The position numbers and the translations under genes are program-made. From assembly GCA_020160915.1 (NCBI GenBank), contig JAIUPK010000001.1:89645-153644 (forward strand): DNA of 64,000 bases, read 5' to 3'. Position 1 is the stretch's first letter. Each line of letters starts with the position of its first letter. Source of the stretch: Actinomycetota bacterium (GTDB lineage: Bacteria > Actinomycetota > Actinomycetes > Actinomycetales > Microbacteriaceae). Shown here one piece after another: positions 1 through 8,839 of this stretch. The notes under the pieces are model-generated. The model was not told where the DNA came from. It searched no databases and saw nothing but the letters and a program-made list of their open reading frames with translations.

Positions 1-1064
1 TCGCCGGCGAGCACTTCACCGGTCACCGGATCGGCGACGGCGACCTCGACGTGCGGGTAGGGCTTTCCCGCCGATCCGATCTTGCGACGAGCGTCATCAT
101 CGGGCAGGCACAGCACATTGGGCGAGGCCTCGGTGAGCCCATAGCCCTGGGTGAGGGCGACTCCGCGAGCGTGCCACACCCGCAGCAGCGGTTCGGGCAT
201 CGGCGCTCCCCCGACGACCGCGTGGGCCAGGCTGGACAGGTCAGCGGTGGCGAAATCCGGATGCTGCGCCAGCAGGAGGTAGTTCGCGGGAACCCCCATC
301 ATGGTCGTGATGCGGCGGTCCGCGATGAGCTGCAGAACCCGCCCGGGGTCGAACGTTCGCTCGAGCACCACCGAGGCACCCATCCACCAGGCCAGCAGCG
401 GCTGCACGTTCCAGCCGCCCACGTGATACTGCGGCATCACCGCGAGCACCGTGTCGGAACTGGTGATCTCTGCGATCCGAGACAGCGACAGGTTGGTCCA
501 GAAGCAGTTGGCGTGGGTGAGGATCGCCCCCTTGGCGCGGTCCAGTGTGCCCGACGTGAACATGATGAGTAGGGCATCGTCATCCTCGACAGCACGGCGG
601 ATGCCGCCCGCCCCACTTCCCCGCGCCGGTGCGACCATCTCGCGCTCGATGCCGCCCACGCCGAGGCCGCCCGTCGGCGGGCTGGACACGAGCAGTTCGA
701 GTGCTGCGGTGGCCAGTGAGTCGAACTCGTCCTCGACGAGGAGCAGGGCCGGGTGCGACTGTTCGAGTTGCTGCGCCAGTTCCCGCGGCGAGAGGCGCCA
801 CGACAGGGGAACGAGCACGAGTCCGGACTTCGCACACGCGAAGAACAGCACGACGTGGTCGGCACTGTTCCCGGTGAGCGTGGCAATGCGGTCGCCCACC
901 CCGTAGCCCGCGTCGATGAACGATTCGGCCAGGCGGGAGGCGCGGTGCTCGAGCTCCCGGTAGGTGAGCACCACACCTCGATCGTCGATCGCGATCCGGT
1001 CCGGTGTCGCGAGGGCGCGATCCATCGACCAGCGGCCGAGGGTGTGCAGTCCATCCGACGTCAT
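1..1064 (-). CDS. Acyl-CoA synthetase / AMP-dependent ligase (partial, C-terminus beyond window)
   Basis: Adenylate-forming enzyme expected to activate a carboxylic acid (probably a fatty or aromatic acid) with ATP and load it on CoA. The ATG at 1064 gives MTSDGLHTLGRWSMDRAL; about 354 codons are visible before the left edge. The P-loop-like A3 motif is TSGTLDRAKGA near residue 168, a variant of the usual TSGTTGxPKG. GYGLTEASP near residue 306 is the A5 motif. The C-terminal lid domain lies outside the window. The reading frame stays open to base 1, so this is truncation by the window, not a pseudogene. A 13-bp palindrome sits 19-31 bases upstream of the start, suggesting regulation by a TetR-type repressor. 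Substrate is unknown. Confidence 0.85.
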   Translation of the reverse strand, partial: MTSDGLHTLGRWSMDRALATPDRIAIDDRGVVLTYRELEHRASRLAESFIDAGYGVGDRIATLTGNSADHVVLFFACAKSGLVLVPLSWRLSPRELAQQLEQSHPALLLVEDEFDSLATAALELLVSSPPTGGLGVGGIEREMVAPARGSGAGGIRRAVEDDDALLIMFTSGTLDRAKGAILTHANCFWTNLSLSRIAEITSSDTVLAVMPQYHVGGWNVQPLLAWWMGASVVLERTFDPGRVLQLIADRRITTMMGVPANYLLLAQHPDFATADLSSLAHAVVGGAPMPEPLLRVWHARGVALTQGYGLTEASPNVLCLPDDDARRKIGSAGKPYPHVEVAVADPVTGEVLAG

Positions 1065-1082
1065 GAGGCTCCCATACCTGAG

Positions 1083-1095
1083 ACCTGATTCAGGT
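1083..1095. promoter_or_regulatory. 13-bp palindrome, putative operator of the acyl-CoA ligase gene
   Basis: ACCTGATTCAGGT is a perfect odd palindrome (ACCTGA-T-TCAGGT), with a further ACCTGAG half-site just beside it at 1076-1082. It lies directly upstream of the acyl-CoA ligase start at 1064, where the promoter of that gene would be. Symmetric sites of this size are typical for TetR-family regulators, which often control acyl-CoA metabolism; the regulator is not in the window. Function is inferred from symmetry and position only. Confidence 0.45.
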
Positions 1096-1155
1096 TTGAC
1101 TGACGGTATGCCGCCGAGCGCGACGGTGTCAAGCTCGGGCGGGGCGTTCGGTGAC

Positions 1156-2466
1156 CTACTGCAGTGTGATCGGCTTGACGATATCCGCGTACACGAGCAG
1201 CAGTGTCATGGCGCCCAAAAGCACCGTCACGACGAGCGTGACCGGCAGGATGCGGGTTGCGTCGATGGGTCCGGGCTCCGGGCGCTTGAAGATCTTGGCA
1301 AAGAACCGACGGATGCCGTCGATCAGCGCGATCGCGATGTGGCCACCGTCGAGCGGCACCAGAGGAATCAGGTTGAACACGAAGAGCGCGATGTTGAGCG
1401 ACGCGACAACCTCGATGATTCCCGCGGCGCGACTGGCGATCGGGATGTCGCTCATGCTGGTGATCTCGCCGGCGAGGCGCCCCACGCCGACGACGCCGAT
1501 CAGCCCGTTCGGATCCCGATCCCCCGGCCCGAACGCCGCGACAGCGACATCGACGAGGCGCTGCGGCAGCTGGGTGATCACCGCGAAGATGCCGACGACG
1601 CGGTCACCGATTGTCGGCAGCACCGCGGTCACGGGCTGCTGCACGATCGCCATGGCCGACCCGATCCCGAGGAATCCGACCTCCTCGGTGATCTGCTTGC
1701 CGTCGGCGCCCTTCACGGGAGCGCCCTTGTCGTCGTAGACGTAGCGCTCGGTGAGCAGGGGCGTCGCCGTCAGCGCGACCTCGGCACCAGCCCGATCGAC
1801 GACGATATCGATACTCTTGCCCGCCGAGGCTCGGATGATTGCTGTGGCTTCGTCCCAGGTGCCGATCGCCTGACCGTTCATGCTCACGATTCGGTCGCCG
1901 GGCTTGATGCCCGCTTCGACCCCCGGCGCGACGGGGTCTGAGCTCGTGCACTCCTGACTCTGACTGGATGCCGCGACGACGCACTGCGAGACACTACCGA
2001 TCGTCGTCGTGGTCTGAGCGATGCCGAATCCGCACAGGATGACGGTGTACAGCACCACCGCGATGAGCAGGTTCATGACCGGTCCCCCGAGCATGATGAT
2101 CACGCGCTTGAAGACGGGGAGCTGGAAGAAGGTGCGGCCCTCGTCGTCGTCGGCCTTGGTGTCATCCTGAACCAGGGTCTCGAACATGCTGGTGGTGGCA
2201 GTGCGGCCGCGCCCACCCTCGTGAGCCGGCGCATACATGCCCGACATCGAGATGTACCCGCCCAGCGGGATCGCCTTGAGCCCGTACTCGGTCTCGCCCT
2301 TGATCCTCGAGAAGATCGTCGGACCGAAGCCGATCATGTACTGACCGACGCGTACGCCGAAGCGCTTGGCGGGGATCAGGTGCCCGAGCTCGTGGAGACC
2401 GATCGACAATGCGAGCCCCACGACGATGATGAGGATGCCGAGGATGTACAGCAGGACAGTTTCCAC
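1156..2466 (-). CDS. M50 family site-2 (intramembrane) zinc protease, Rip1/RseP type
   Basis: Membrane-embedded zinc metalloprotease that cleaves substrates such as anti-sigma factors within the membrane (regulated intramembrane proteolysis). The 436-aa protein opens with a transmembrane helix carrying HELGH at residues 25-29, the zinc site. It continues with a PDZ domain at about 165-260 (GVEAGIKPGDRIVSMNGQ) and ends in helices carrying PLVPLDGGH near 372, the second zinc-ligand motif of the family. Length and architecture match mycobacterial Rip1 and E. coli RseP. It lies 18 bases downstream of dxr on the same strand, the usual actinobacterial pairing. Confidence 0.93.
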   Translation of the reverse strand: METVLLYILGILIIVVGLALSIGLHELGHLIPAKRFGVRVGQYMIGFGPTIFSRIKGETEYGLKAIPLGGYISMSGMYAPAHEGGRGRTATTSMFETLVQDDTKADDDEGRTFFQLPVFKRVIIMLGGPVMNLLIAVVLYTVILCGFGIAQTTTTIGSVSQCVVAASSQSQECTSSDPVAPGVEAGIKPGDRIVSMNGQAIGTWDEATAIIRASAGKSIDIVVDRAGAEVALTATPLLTERYVYDDKGAPVKGADGKQITEEVGFLGIGSAMAIVQQPVTAVLPTIGDRVVGIFAVITQLPQRLVDVAVAAFGPGDRDPNGLIGVVGVGRLAGEITSMSDIPIASRAAGIIEVVASLNIALFVFNLIPLVPLDGGHIAIALIDGIRRFFAKIFKRPEPGPIDATRILPVTLVVTVLLGAMTLLLVYADIVKPITLQ

Positions 2467-2484
2467 GGCGCAAGAATAGCCGGG

Positions 2485-3561
2485 CTAAACCGTGAGCAGC
2501 CTGTCTGCCTCGGCGCGTGCCCACCGTTCGGCCTCGAAGACCGATTCGAGGCTGAACTCATCTGCGGTGTGAGCGTCGACCACTCGCTCCACTGTGTCGA
2601 CGATATCGAGGTAGCCGATGCGTCCAGCGTGGAACGCGAGCACCGCCTGCTCGTTCGCGGCGTTGAAGACGGCGGGATAGGTGCGACCCGCCTCACCGAC
2701 GCGCTTGGCGAGGGCAACGGCGGGGAAGACTTCGGTGTCGAGCGGCTCGAAGCTCCACTGGCTGGAGACCGTCCAGTCGAGGGGGCGTCCGACGCCGGCG
2801 ACCCGGTTGGGCCAGTCGAGTCCGAGCGAGATGGGAAGCCTCATGTCGGGTGGGCTCGCCTGAGCGATCGTCGAGCCATCCACGAACTCCACCATCGAGT
2901 GCACGATCGACTGGGGATGAACCGTCACCTCGATCCGGTCGTAAGGCACGCCGAACAGAAGGTGCGCCTCGATCACCTCGAGGCCCTTGTTCACGAGGGT
3001 CGCCGAGTTCGTCGTGACCACGAGCCCCATGTCCCAGGTGGGATGCGCGAGCGCCTCGCGGGGCGTGACGTCTCGCAGCGACTCACGGCTGCGACCGCGG
3101 AAGGGTCCGCCGGAAGCGGTCAGCACCAGGCGTGAGACCTCGCCCGCGGTGCCCGAGCGCAACGCCTGGGCGATCGCCGAGTGCTCGGAGTCCACCGGCA
3201 CCAGCTGCCCCGGGCGCACTCGGGATGTCACGAGCTCACCGCCGACGATGAGGCTCTCCTTGTTGGCGAGCGCGAGAACCGCCTCGGTCTCGAGCACCGC
3301 GAGGGTGGGGCCGAGCCCGACCGAGCCCGTGATGCCGTTGAGCACCACGTCGGCCTGCACAGTGCGCACGAGCTGGCTCGCCTCGTCGGGCCCGAAGGCG
3401 ATGTGCTCCACCGAGAACTCGGCGGCCTGGGCGCTGACGGCCTCGCGGTTGCTGCCCGCCGCCAGCCCCACAACCTCGAAGAGGTGGGGGTTGGCGGCGA
3501 TGACCTCGAGCGCTTGAGTGCCGATCGAACCGGTCGAACCGAGGATGATCACTCTGCGCAT
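2485..3561 (-). CDS. dxr: 1-deoxy-D-xylulose 5-phosphate reductoisomerase
   Basis: Second enzyme of the MEP isoprenoid pathway: rearranges and reduces DXP to 2-C-methyl-D-erythritol 4-phosphate with NADPH and a divalent metal, in the cytoplasm. Visible signs are the NADPH-binding [13 protein letters not shown] at residues 8-20, the [12 protein letters not shown] segment, the metal/substrate region [21 protein letters not shown] and [13 protein letters not shown]. At 358 aa it is slightly short for the family (about 380-400) but ends in the expected small helical domain. The intramembrane protease gene follows 18 bases downstream, so the two are probably cotranscribed. Confidence 0.96.
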   Translation of the reverse strand: MRRVIILGSTGSIGTQALEVIAANPHLFEVVGLAAGSNREAVSAQAAEFSVEHIAFGPDEASQLVRTVQADVVLNGITGSVGLGPTLAVLETEAVLALANKESLIVGGELVTSRVRPGQLVPVDSEHSAIAQALRSGTAGEVSRLVLTASGGPFRGRSRESLRDVTPREALAHPTWDMGLVVTTNSATLVNKGLEVIEAHLLFGVPYDRIEVTVHPQSIVHSMVEFVDGSTIAQASPPDMRLPISLGLDWPNRVAGVGRPLDWTVSSQWSFEPLDTEVFPAVALAKRVGEAGRTYPAVFNAANEQAVLAFHAGRIGYLDIVDTVERVVDAHTADEFSLESVFEAERWARAEADRLLTV

Positions 3562-3579
3562 GTGATCAGGCTAGCTGGC

Positions 3580-4557
3580 TCAGCCGATGCCCAGAATGTC
3601 GATCACGAAGACCAGGGTGTCGGTGCCGCCGATGTCGGGCGGGCTGCCAGCCGAGCCGTAACCCTGGTCAGGCGGGATGATGACGATGACCTGCGAACCG
3701 ACAGTCTGGCCGACGAGTGCCGCGGTGAAGCCCGCGATGACCTGCCCGGTGTTGAAGGTTGCGGGCTCGCCGCGCGCCCAGCTCTCGTCGAAGATCACCT
3801 TGGTGTTCCAGTTGACGCCGACGTAGTGCACGGTGACGTCGTCACCGTCGGCGACCACCGCTCCGGTGCCCTTCTTCAGCACGGCGAGCTTCAGCTCAGT
3901 GGGGGGAGCCTCATCGGGGATCGTGACCGTGGGGCGGCCGGTGTCATCCAGCACCACCGTCGGGAAGCCGGGGGTCGCCGGCTGGTCGGCGCCATCGGCC
4001 TTGGGAAGCGCGGGAATCTTGGGTGCCGAGATCGACACGACGTCGACCACGAAGACGATGTCGTCACCCGGGGCGACACCGAGCTGGTCGGAGCCGGCCT
4101 CGCCGAACGAGTCGGCTGCGGGGATGACGCCGACCACGCGCGATCCGACGGTGGAGCACTCCAGGGTCTTCACGATGCCCACCAGGAACTGGGTGTCGTC
4201 AACCGGGAACTCGACGGTCGAACCCTCGGTGTACTCGGTGGCTGCGAGCTCAACGCCGGTCTCGCCGTCGAAGAGCGTGTAGTCGACATTCACGGTATCG
4301 CCCGACACCACGGTGTCACCGTCGCCGCCGATGATGACGGTGCGCTCGGTGGCGGGTGCGGCCGTCGGGAAGTTGATCGTGACATCCGGCTTCGTGCCGA
4401 AGTCGCCGGAGACCTTCACGGCGTTCGAGACGGAACCCGACGGCGTTGCAGCGCAATCTGAGGACCCGGTGGTGCCGGTGGTGCACCCGGCGAGCGAGGC
4501 AACGAGTCCGGCCGTGACGAGTAGGGAGAGTGCAGCGCGTCGCGGAGTGACGTTCAC
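3580..4557 (-). CDS. FKBP-type peptidyl-prolyl isomerase lipoprotein, two FKBP-like domains
   Basis: Extracytoplasmic lipoprotein expected to catalyse proline cis-trans isomerisation and assist folding outside the membrane. The GTG start at 4557 is chosen because AAGAAAG lies 7-8 bases upstream; it gives a lipoprotein signal with twin basic residues and the lipobox LAGC (Cys25). A start 17 codons further up is possible but would spoil the signal peptide. Two FKBP-like repeats follow: a divergent one at about 80-170 (SRVVGVIPAADSFGEAG) and a more canonical C-terminal one (VTVHYVG, VIAGFTAALVGQTVGSQV, IIPPDQGYG). The first copy may be inactive. It sits 18 bases upstream of dxr on the same strand. 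Confidence 0.88.
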   Translation of the reverse strand: MNVTPRRAALSLLVTAGLVASLAGCTTGTTGSSDCAATPSGSVSNAVKVSGDFGTKPDVTINFPTAAPATERTVIIGGDGDTVVSGDTVNVDYTLFDGETGVELAATEYTEGSTVEFPVDDTQFLVGIVKTLECSTVGSRVVGVIPAADSFGEAGSDQLGVAPGDDIVFVVDVVSISAPKIPALPKADGADQPATPGFPTVVLDDTGRPTVTIPDEAPPTELKLAVLKKGTGAVVADGDDVTVHYVGVNWNTKVIFDESWARGEPATFNTGQVIAGFTAALVGQTVGSQVIVIIPPDQGYGSAGSPPDIGGTDTLVFVIDILGIG

Positions 4558-4641
4558 AGGGCAACTTTCTTCAGGAATGGTGAGGGCAAGGCATCCATCA
4601 TGGCGCACCGAGCCTGAACGTGTGGTGCGAACGAGGGTGAG

Positions 4642-5115
4642 CTACGGGGCGACCACGTGAATGATCGGTTCGTGCGCAACGACGAAGTTCACCGACGATG
4701 CGATGAAGCACTTCTCATTGGCCTCACGGTGGAGCGCAAGCGCGAGCTCGGGATCCCCGGCCGAGATCTCCACCACGGGACGCAGGGTTGCTCCGGTGAA
4801 GTGTCCGCCGCCGTCGGCCGTCTGCTCGATCGTTCCGGTGGCGTCATCCCGGTAGCTCTCGACCACGATGCCGTTCGCGGTGGCGACGTGCAGGTAGCTG
4901 AGCATGTGGCACTGGCTGAGCGACGCGATGAGCAGCTCCTCGGGGTTCCAGCGGTCGGCATCACCGTGGAACACGCGCGCACTCGAACCCTGGATGGGCG
5001 GATTTCCTGGCGAACTGATCACGTGGTCGCGTCCGTAGGAGCGGTAGCTGCTGGTACCAGCCCCTCGATTGCCCTGCCACTCGAGTTGCACCTCGAACCG
5101 ATGCTCAATCTGCAT
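4642..5115 (-). CDS. OsmC/Ohr family protein
   Basis: 157-aa member of the OsmC superfamily, thiol-dependent proteins that reduce organic hydroperoxides or act in thiol stress. Conserved features are EELLIASLSQCHMLSYLHVA with the first cysteine and ANEKCFIASSVN with the second, the pair that forms the redox site in this fold. The HGDADRWNPEELL segment is typical of the actinobacterial OsmC subgroup rather than of Ohr proper. The gene is divergent from gabT with 40 bases between the two starts, so their promoters must overlap. The natural substrate is not evident. Confidence 0.85.
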   Translation of the reverse strand: MQIEHRFEVQLEWQGNRGAGTSSYRSYGRDHVISSPGNPPIQGSSARVFHGDADRWNPEELLIASLSQCHMLSYLHVATANGIVVESYRDDATGTIEQTADGGGHFTGATLRPVVEISAGDPELALALHREANEKCFIASSVNFVVAHEPIIHVVAP

Positions 5116-5155
5116 GGCTCGCTCCGGTCAATAGGCGGATAAACTTGAGCCCATT

Positions 5156-6499
5156 ATGACTGACACTCTTGCGCCCACGACCTCTGCCGTTGTTCAGGAA
5201 CGCCGCGTTGTCACGGCAATTCCCGGGCCCAAGTCACAGGCCCTCCACGAGCGACGACTCAAGGTCGTTCCGGTGGGCGTGACCGCCGCTCTTCCCGTCT
5301 ACATCGAGCGTGCTCACGGCGCGATCCTGGTCGACGTCGACGGCAACCAGTTCATCGACCTCGGTGCGGGCATCGGTGTGACCACGATCGGGCACACGGA
5401 TGACGCGGTGGTGGCCGGGGCAACCGAGCAGCTCGAGAAGCTCACCCACACCCTCTTCACCATCACGCCCTACGAGGGATACGTGCGGGTCGCCGAGTAC
5501 CTCGCCGCCCACACCCCCGGCGATTTCGCGAAGAAGACGGTGCTCGTCAACTCGGGTGCCGAGGCCGTGGAGAACGGCGTCAAGATCGCCCGCAAGTACA
5601 CGGGCCGCAATGGTGTCGCCGTACTCGAGCATGCGTACCACGGTCGCACCAACCTCACGATGGCCATGAACTTCAAGGCGTCTCCGTACTCACTGGGCTT
5701 CGGGCCCTTCGCCGGCGACGTCTACCGCGCGCCGAACTCGTACCCGTACCACGATGGTCTCAGCGGTGCGGATGCCGCGGCCCGCACGATCTCGTACCTC
5801 GAGAAGACCGTAGGCGCCGCCGACCTCGCCTGCCTCGTCGTCGAGCCCATCCAGGGCGAGGGCGGATTCCAGGTGCCCGCCGATGGCTACTTGCCGGCCC
5901 TTCAGGCGTGGTGCACGGCCAACGGCATCGTGTTCATCGCAGACGAGATCCAGAGTGGCATGGCCCGCACCGGCAAGTACTTCGCGAGTGAGCACTTCGG
6001 TCTCGTGCCCGATATGGTGCTCTCGGCCAAGGGCATCGCGGGCGGCCTGCCGCTGGCCGGCGTCACCGGTCGCGCCGAGATCATGGATTCGGCCCAGCCC
6101 GGCGGACTCGGCGGCACCTTCGGTGGCAACCCGGTGTCGGCGGCCGCTGCGATCGCCGTGTTCGAGCAGATCGAGCAGAAGAACCTGCTCGCCGAGGCCG
6201 TGCGCATCGAGAACGCCCTGAAGGGTGCTCTGCTCGAGCTGCAGAAGAAGTACCCGGTGATCGGCGACGTGCGCGGAATCGGTGCCATGATCGCGATCGA
6301 GTTGGTGCAGCCGGGAACTCACGAGCCCAATGCCGCAGCCGTCTCCGCGATCTCGGCGTTCGCCGCACAGAAGGGCGTGCTGCTGCTGACCGCGGGAACC
6401 TACGGCAATGTTCTTCGGTTCCTGCCGAGCCTCGCCATCAGCAATGAGCTGATCGCGGAGGCCGTGGGAGTCATCGACGAGGCCTTCGCGAGCCTGTGA
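5156..6499 (+). CDS. gabT: 4-aminobutyrate aminotransferase
   Basis: PLP-dependent class III aminotransferase that transfers the amino group of GABA to 2-oxoglutarate, giving succinic semialdehyde and glutamate. Diagnostic elements are NSGAEAVENGVKIARKYTG, EPIQGEGGF, DEIQSGMARTGKYF and the Schiff-base lysine in LSAKGIAGGLPLAG (Lys292). The 447-aa length fits GabT. No Shine-Dalgarno sequence precedes the ATG, and a TAAACT -10-like hexamer at 5141-5146 would start the transcript close to the ATG, so the message may be leaderless. The asparaginase gene overlaps its stop by 4 bases (GTGA). With the polyamine importer and the putrescine genes at 32-37 kb it completes the putrescine to GABA to succinic semialdehyde route. 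Confidence 0.92.
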   Translation: MTDTLAPTTSAVVQERRVVTAIPGPKSQALHERRLKVVPVGVTAALPVYIERAHGAILVDVDGNQFIDLGAGIGVTTIGHTDDAVVAGATEQLEKLTHTLFTITPYEGYVRVAEYLAAHTPGDFAKKTVLVNSGAEAVENGVKIARKYTGRNGVAVLEHAYHGRTNLTMAMNFKASPYSLGFGPFAGDVYRAPNSYPYHDGLSGADAAARTISYLEKTVGAADLACLVVEPIQGEGGFQVPADGYLPALQAWCTANGIVFIADEIQSGMARTGKYFASEHFGLVPDMVLSAKGIAGGLPLAGVTGRAEIMDSAQPGGLGGTFGGNPVSAAAAIAVFEQIEQKNLLAEAVRIENALKGALLELQKKYPVIGDVRGIGAMIAIELVQPGTHEPNAAAVSAISAFAAQKGVLLLTAGTYGNVLRFLPSLAISNELIAEAVGVIDEAFASL

Positions 6500-7473
6500 G
6501 CTGGAGCGCGGGAGACGACCCCGAGCTCGATAACCTGTCGGCGGCGGGAGTTGTACCCCTTGCCGCCGTGCACCGCTCGCGCATGCGCGAGTCGATCCAC
6601 CTCGGCGCCGCTGCCGTCGTCGGGCCCGACGGTGAGATCGTGCGTGCCCTCGGTGATATCGACGCGCTCATCTACCCGCGGTCGACGCTCAAGTTCCTTC
6701 AGGCGATCACCGTTCTGAGGTCCGGAGTTGATCTCGACGGCCCTGAGCTAGTGCTCGCCGCAGCCAGTCACACAGGCACGGCAGCGCACGTGGAGGTCGT
6801 GAGATCGATCCTCCACCGGGCCGGGTTGGATGAGTCGGCACTGCAGTGCCCAGCCGACTGGCCTTCCGATTCGAACTCTCGGGACGAGGCATCCGGCCCA
6901 GCGCGCCTCACGATGAACTGCTCCGGCAAGCACGCAGCCTTCCTGTTGGCCTGTGTCCGCAACGGATGGCCCATCGATTCGTACCTAGCTCCGCGTCACC
7001 CCCTGCAGCTGATCGTGCAGCGCACGGTCGAGGACTACACGGGAGAAACAGTGGATCACACCGGTATCGACGGTTGCGGCGCACCGCTGCACGCCGTCTC
7101 CCTGCGCGGGCTCGCCCGCGCGACCGGACTCGTGGCCCGCGGCGCCGACGCGGAGGCCGTGAGACTGTCGCGGGCGATCCGTCGGGATCCGTGGGCGCTC
7201 GACAGCCCTGCCGTCGCGAGTGTGATGAGCGAACTGGGCCTCATTGCGAAGAACGGTGCAGAGGGAGTCTTCGTCGCAGGGTCCCCCGATGGCACAGCAG
7301 TCGCCCTCAAGATCATCGACGGCTCGACCAGGGCCTCGATCCCAGTCGCCCTCGCCCTGTTGGAGGAGCAGGGCATCGTCAACTCCGAGCAAGCAGCCAC
7401 CATCCTCGCCGCCACGACCCAGCCCGTGCTCGGCGGCGGAGAACCAGTCGGACAGCTCATCGCCCTCGTGTGA
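6496..7473 (+). CDS. L-asparaginase II, Rhizobium etli (ReAV/PF06089) type
   Basis: 325-aa enzyme of the L-asparaginase II family that is unrelated in sequence to E. coli AnsA/AnsB and resembles the rhizobial class with a serine-lysine catalytic system and a zinc site. The motifs visible are YPRSTLKFLQAI (the SxxK pair), MNCSGKHAAFL (Cys and Lys) and GIDGCGAPLHAVSL (Asp and Cys), which match the residues reported as catalytic or metal-binding in that class. It would hydrolyse asparagine to aspartate and ammonia. The GTG start overlaps the gabT stop by 4 bases, so translation is probably coupled. It may serve nitrogen scavenging together with gabT. Confidence 0.85.
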   Translation: MSWSAGDDPELDNLSAAGVVPLAAVHRSRMRESIHLGAAAVVGPDGEIVRALGDIDALIYPRSTLKFLQAITVLRSGVDLDGPELVLAAASHTGTAAHVEVVRSILHRAGLDESALQCPADWPSDSNSRDEASGPARLTMNCSGKHAAFLLACVRNGWPIDSYLAPRHPLQLIVQRTVEDYTGETVDHTGIDGCGAPLHAVSLRGLARATGLVARGADAEAVRLSRAIRRDPWALDSPAVASVMSELGLIAKNGAEGVFVAGSPDGTAVALKIIDGSTRASIPVALALLEEQGIVNSEQAATILAATTQPVLGGGEPVGQLIALV

Positions 7474-7482
7474 CCCTACGAG

Positions 7483-8811
7483 CTAGTGCGCGGGCCCCTC
7501 GGCCTGCACCGCGTCGATGTAGTCCTTGATTGACGGCATCGCCACGAGCTTGTCGCGGTAGAAGGTGTTGATGAGGTTGACCACCTGCGCCTGAGCTGCC
7601 TCGACCTCGGAGCTGCGGGCCTCCCCCGAGTTCTGATCCTCGAGGGTGCGGCGCAACTGGAGCAGCGCCTGCACGATCGCGTCCTCCTGATCACCATCGA
7701 GGGCCTTCACGACGTCGACGATCAGCGTGTCGGCCTGGGCCTGCACGGCCTCGATGGGGATCGACGAGCCCGGCTCGGTCGCGTTCTCGAGCGTGACGAT
7801 GAGCGACCAGACCTGATACAGGATCGTCGTCGGCTCGTCGAAGAGCTCACGCACGAAGGCCGCATCCAGGTGACGCCCCGACAGGCGGAACACGTTGTAC
7901 ATGCGCTTGGCTGCCTTGCCGTAGTTCAGGTGGTCGGTGAGGTACTTGCGCACCTCACCCTCGAGCCGGTCGACGTACTCGTCGAGCGCGTCATCCGAGA
8001 CGAACTTCGCGAGCTTGGCGAACACCGGAACGTCGTCGGAGTCGAGGTAGACCTCCTGGAAGAAGGCGTCGAGGTAGCCGTCGAGGGAGACTATCTCGCC
8101 ACTCGGTGCCTCCCAGGTGACGTCGATGACATTGCTCGCGTTCGAGAGCTGGGTGCGCGCCGGGTCGGCGACGACCCAGTCAAGTTTGCACCATCCGGGA
8201 TCGAGGGCGACCTCGTCCCACCGAAGCGTCACCTCGGTGCCGTCGTCTTTGACAACGTCAATGCTGCCAGACGCGATGTCGGCGGCCTTCCAGGTGATGG
8301 GGCTGCCCTTCCAGCGCTTCTCACCGCCCTGGGTGCAATCCCAGGCGAATGAGCCGAGCTTGGCCTCGAGGAACTGGTAGGTCGGGCCCTGCAGGGTCGA
8401 GAGCACCTTGTCCCTCATCAGGCCGGCCATGATGGCGCAGGCCTCCTCGCGAGTGGTCGCCTTGATGTTGAGCCGTTGGAAGTAGTCGCAGTCGCCCGGG
8501 AAGCTCTGGATCTTCGACTGGGCCGCGGAACCGGAGAGAGCGAGGGCGCTCTCGGCCACGCCCTCGGGACCCGTCACCTCGACGATCTGACCGATGCGCC
8601 GGAACCGCTCGAGATCCCGCGGGCTGAAGTCCAGCATCGACACCTTGTGGCCGAAGGTGCCGCTTGCGGTGTCGACGACGATCTGGTCGTCGTCCTGGTT
8701 GGCGGCCATCGCGGTGAGCCACTGGATGGTGCCCGCCTCGTCGAGCTCAATGCCCAGGCGCCGGGCCGACTCGACGATGTTCCTGACGTCTGCGTCGCTG
8801 GTGTCGCTCAT
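7483..8811 (-). CDS. Uncharacterised 442-aa protein, possible nucleotidyltransferase-like motif
   Basis: Not a family I can name with confidence. No signal peptide or membrane segment is apparent, so it is probably cytoplasmic. The conserved-looking core is SKIQSFPGDCDYFQRLNIKA at about residue 98-117, which has a DxD pair after a Ser/Gly-rich turn as in nucleotidyltransferase folds. WCKLDWVVAD near residue 205 could supply a third acidic residue; this reading is inference. The C-terminal third is helical and acidic (KFVSDDALDEYVDRLEGEVRK). It converges on the asparaginase gene with only 9 bases between stops, and lies 28 bases downstream of a same-strand exonuclease gene, hinting at a shared transcript. 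Confidence 0.75.
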   Translation of the reverse strand: MSDTSDADVRNIVESARRLGIELDEAGTIQWLTAMAANQDDDQIVVDTASGTFGHKVSMLDFSPRDLERFRRIGQIVEVTGPEGVAESALALSGSAAQSKIQSFPGDCDYFQRLNIKATTREEACAIMAGLMRDKVLSTLQGPTYQFLEAKLGSFAWDCTQGGEKRWKGSPITWKAADIASGSIDVVKDDGTEVTLRWDEVALDPGWCKLDWVVADPARTQLSNASNVIDVTWEAPSGEIVSLDGYLDAFFQEVYLDSDDVPVFAKLAKFVSDDALDEYVDRLEGEVRKYLTDHLNYGKAAKRMYNVFRLSGRHLDAAFVRELFDEPTTILYQVWSLIVTLENATEPGSSIPIEAVQAQADTLIVDVVKALDGDQEDAIVQALLQLRRTLEDQNSGEARSSEVEAAQAQVVNLINTFYRDKLVAMPSIKDYIDAVQAEGPAH

Positions 8812-8839
8812 GCTCGTCCTCCCGATGCCGCGTGCTCGA

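Noticed and set aside
1751-3135. Long open frames on the plus strand opposite the protease and dxr genes (for example 2221-3135)
   Set aside because: They are antisense to well-conserved enzymes, have Arg/Asp/Glu/His-rich composition typical of shadow frames in high-GC DNA, and show no motif or RBS.
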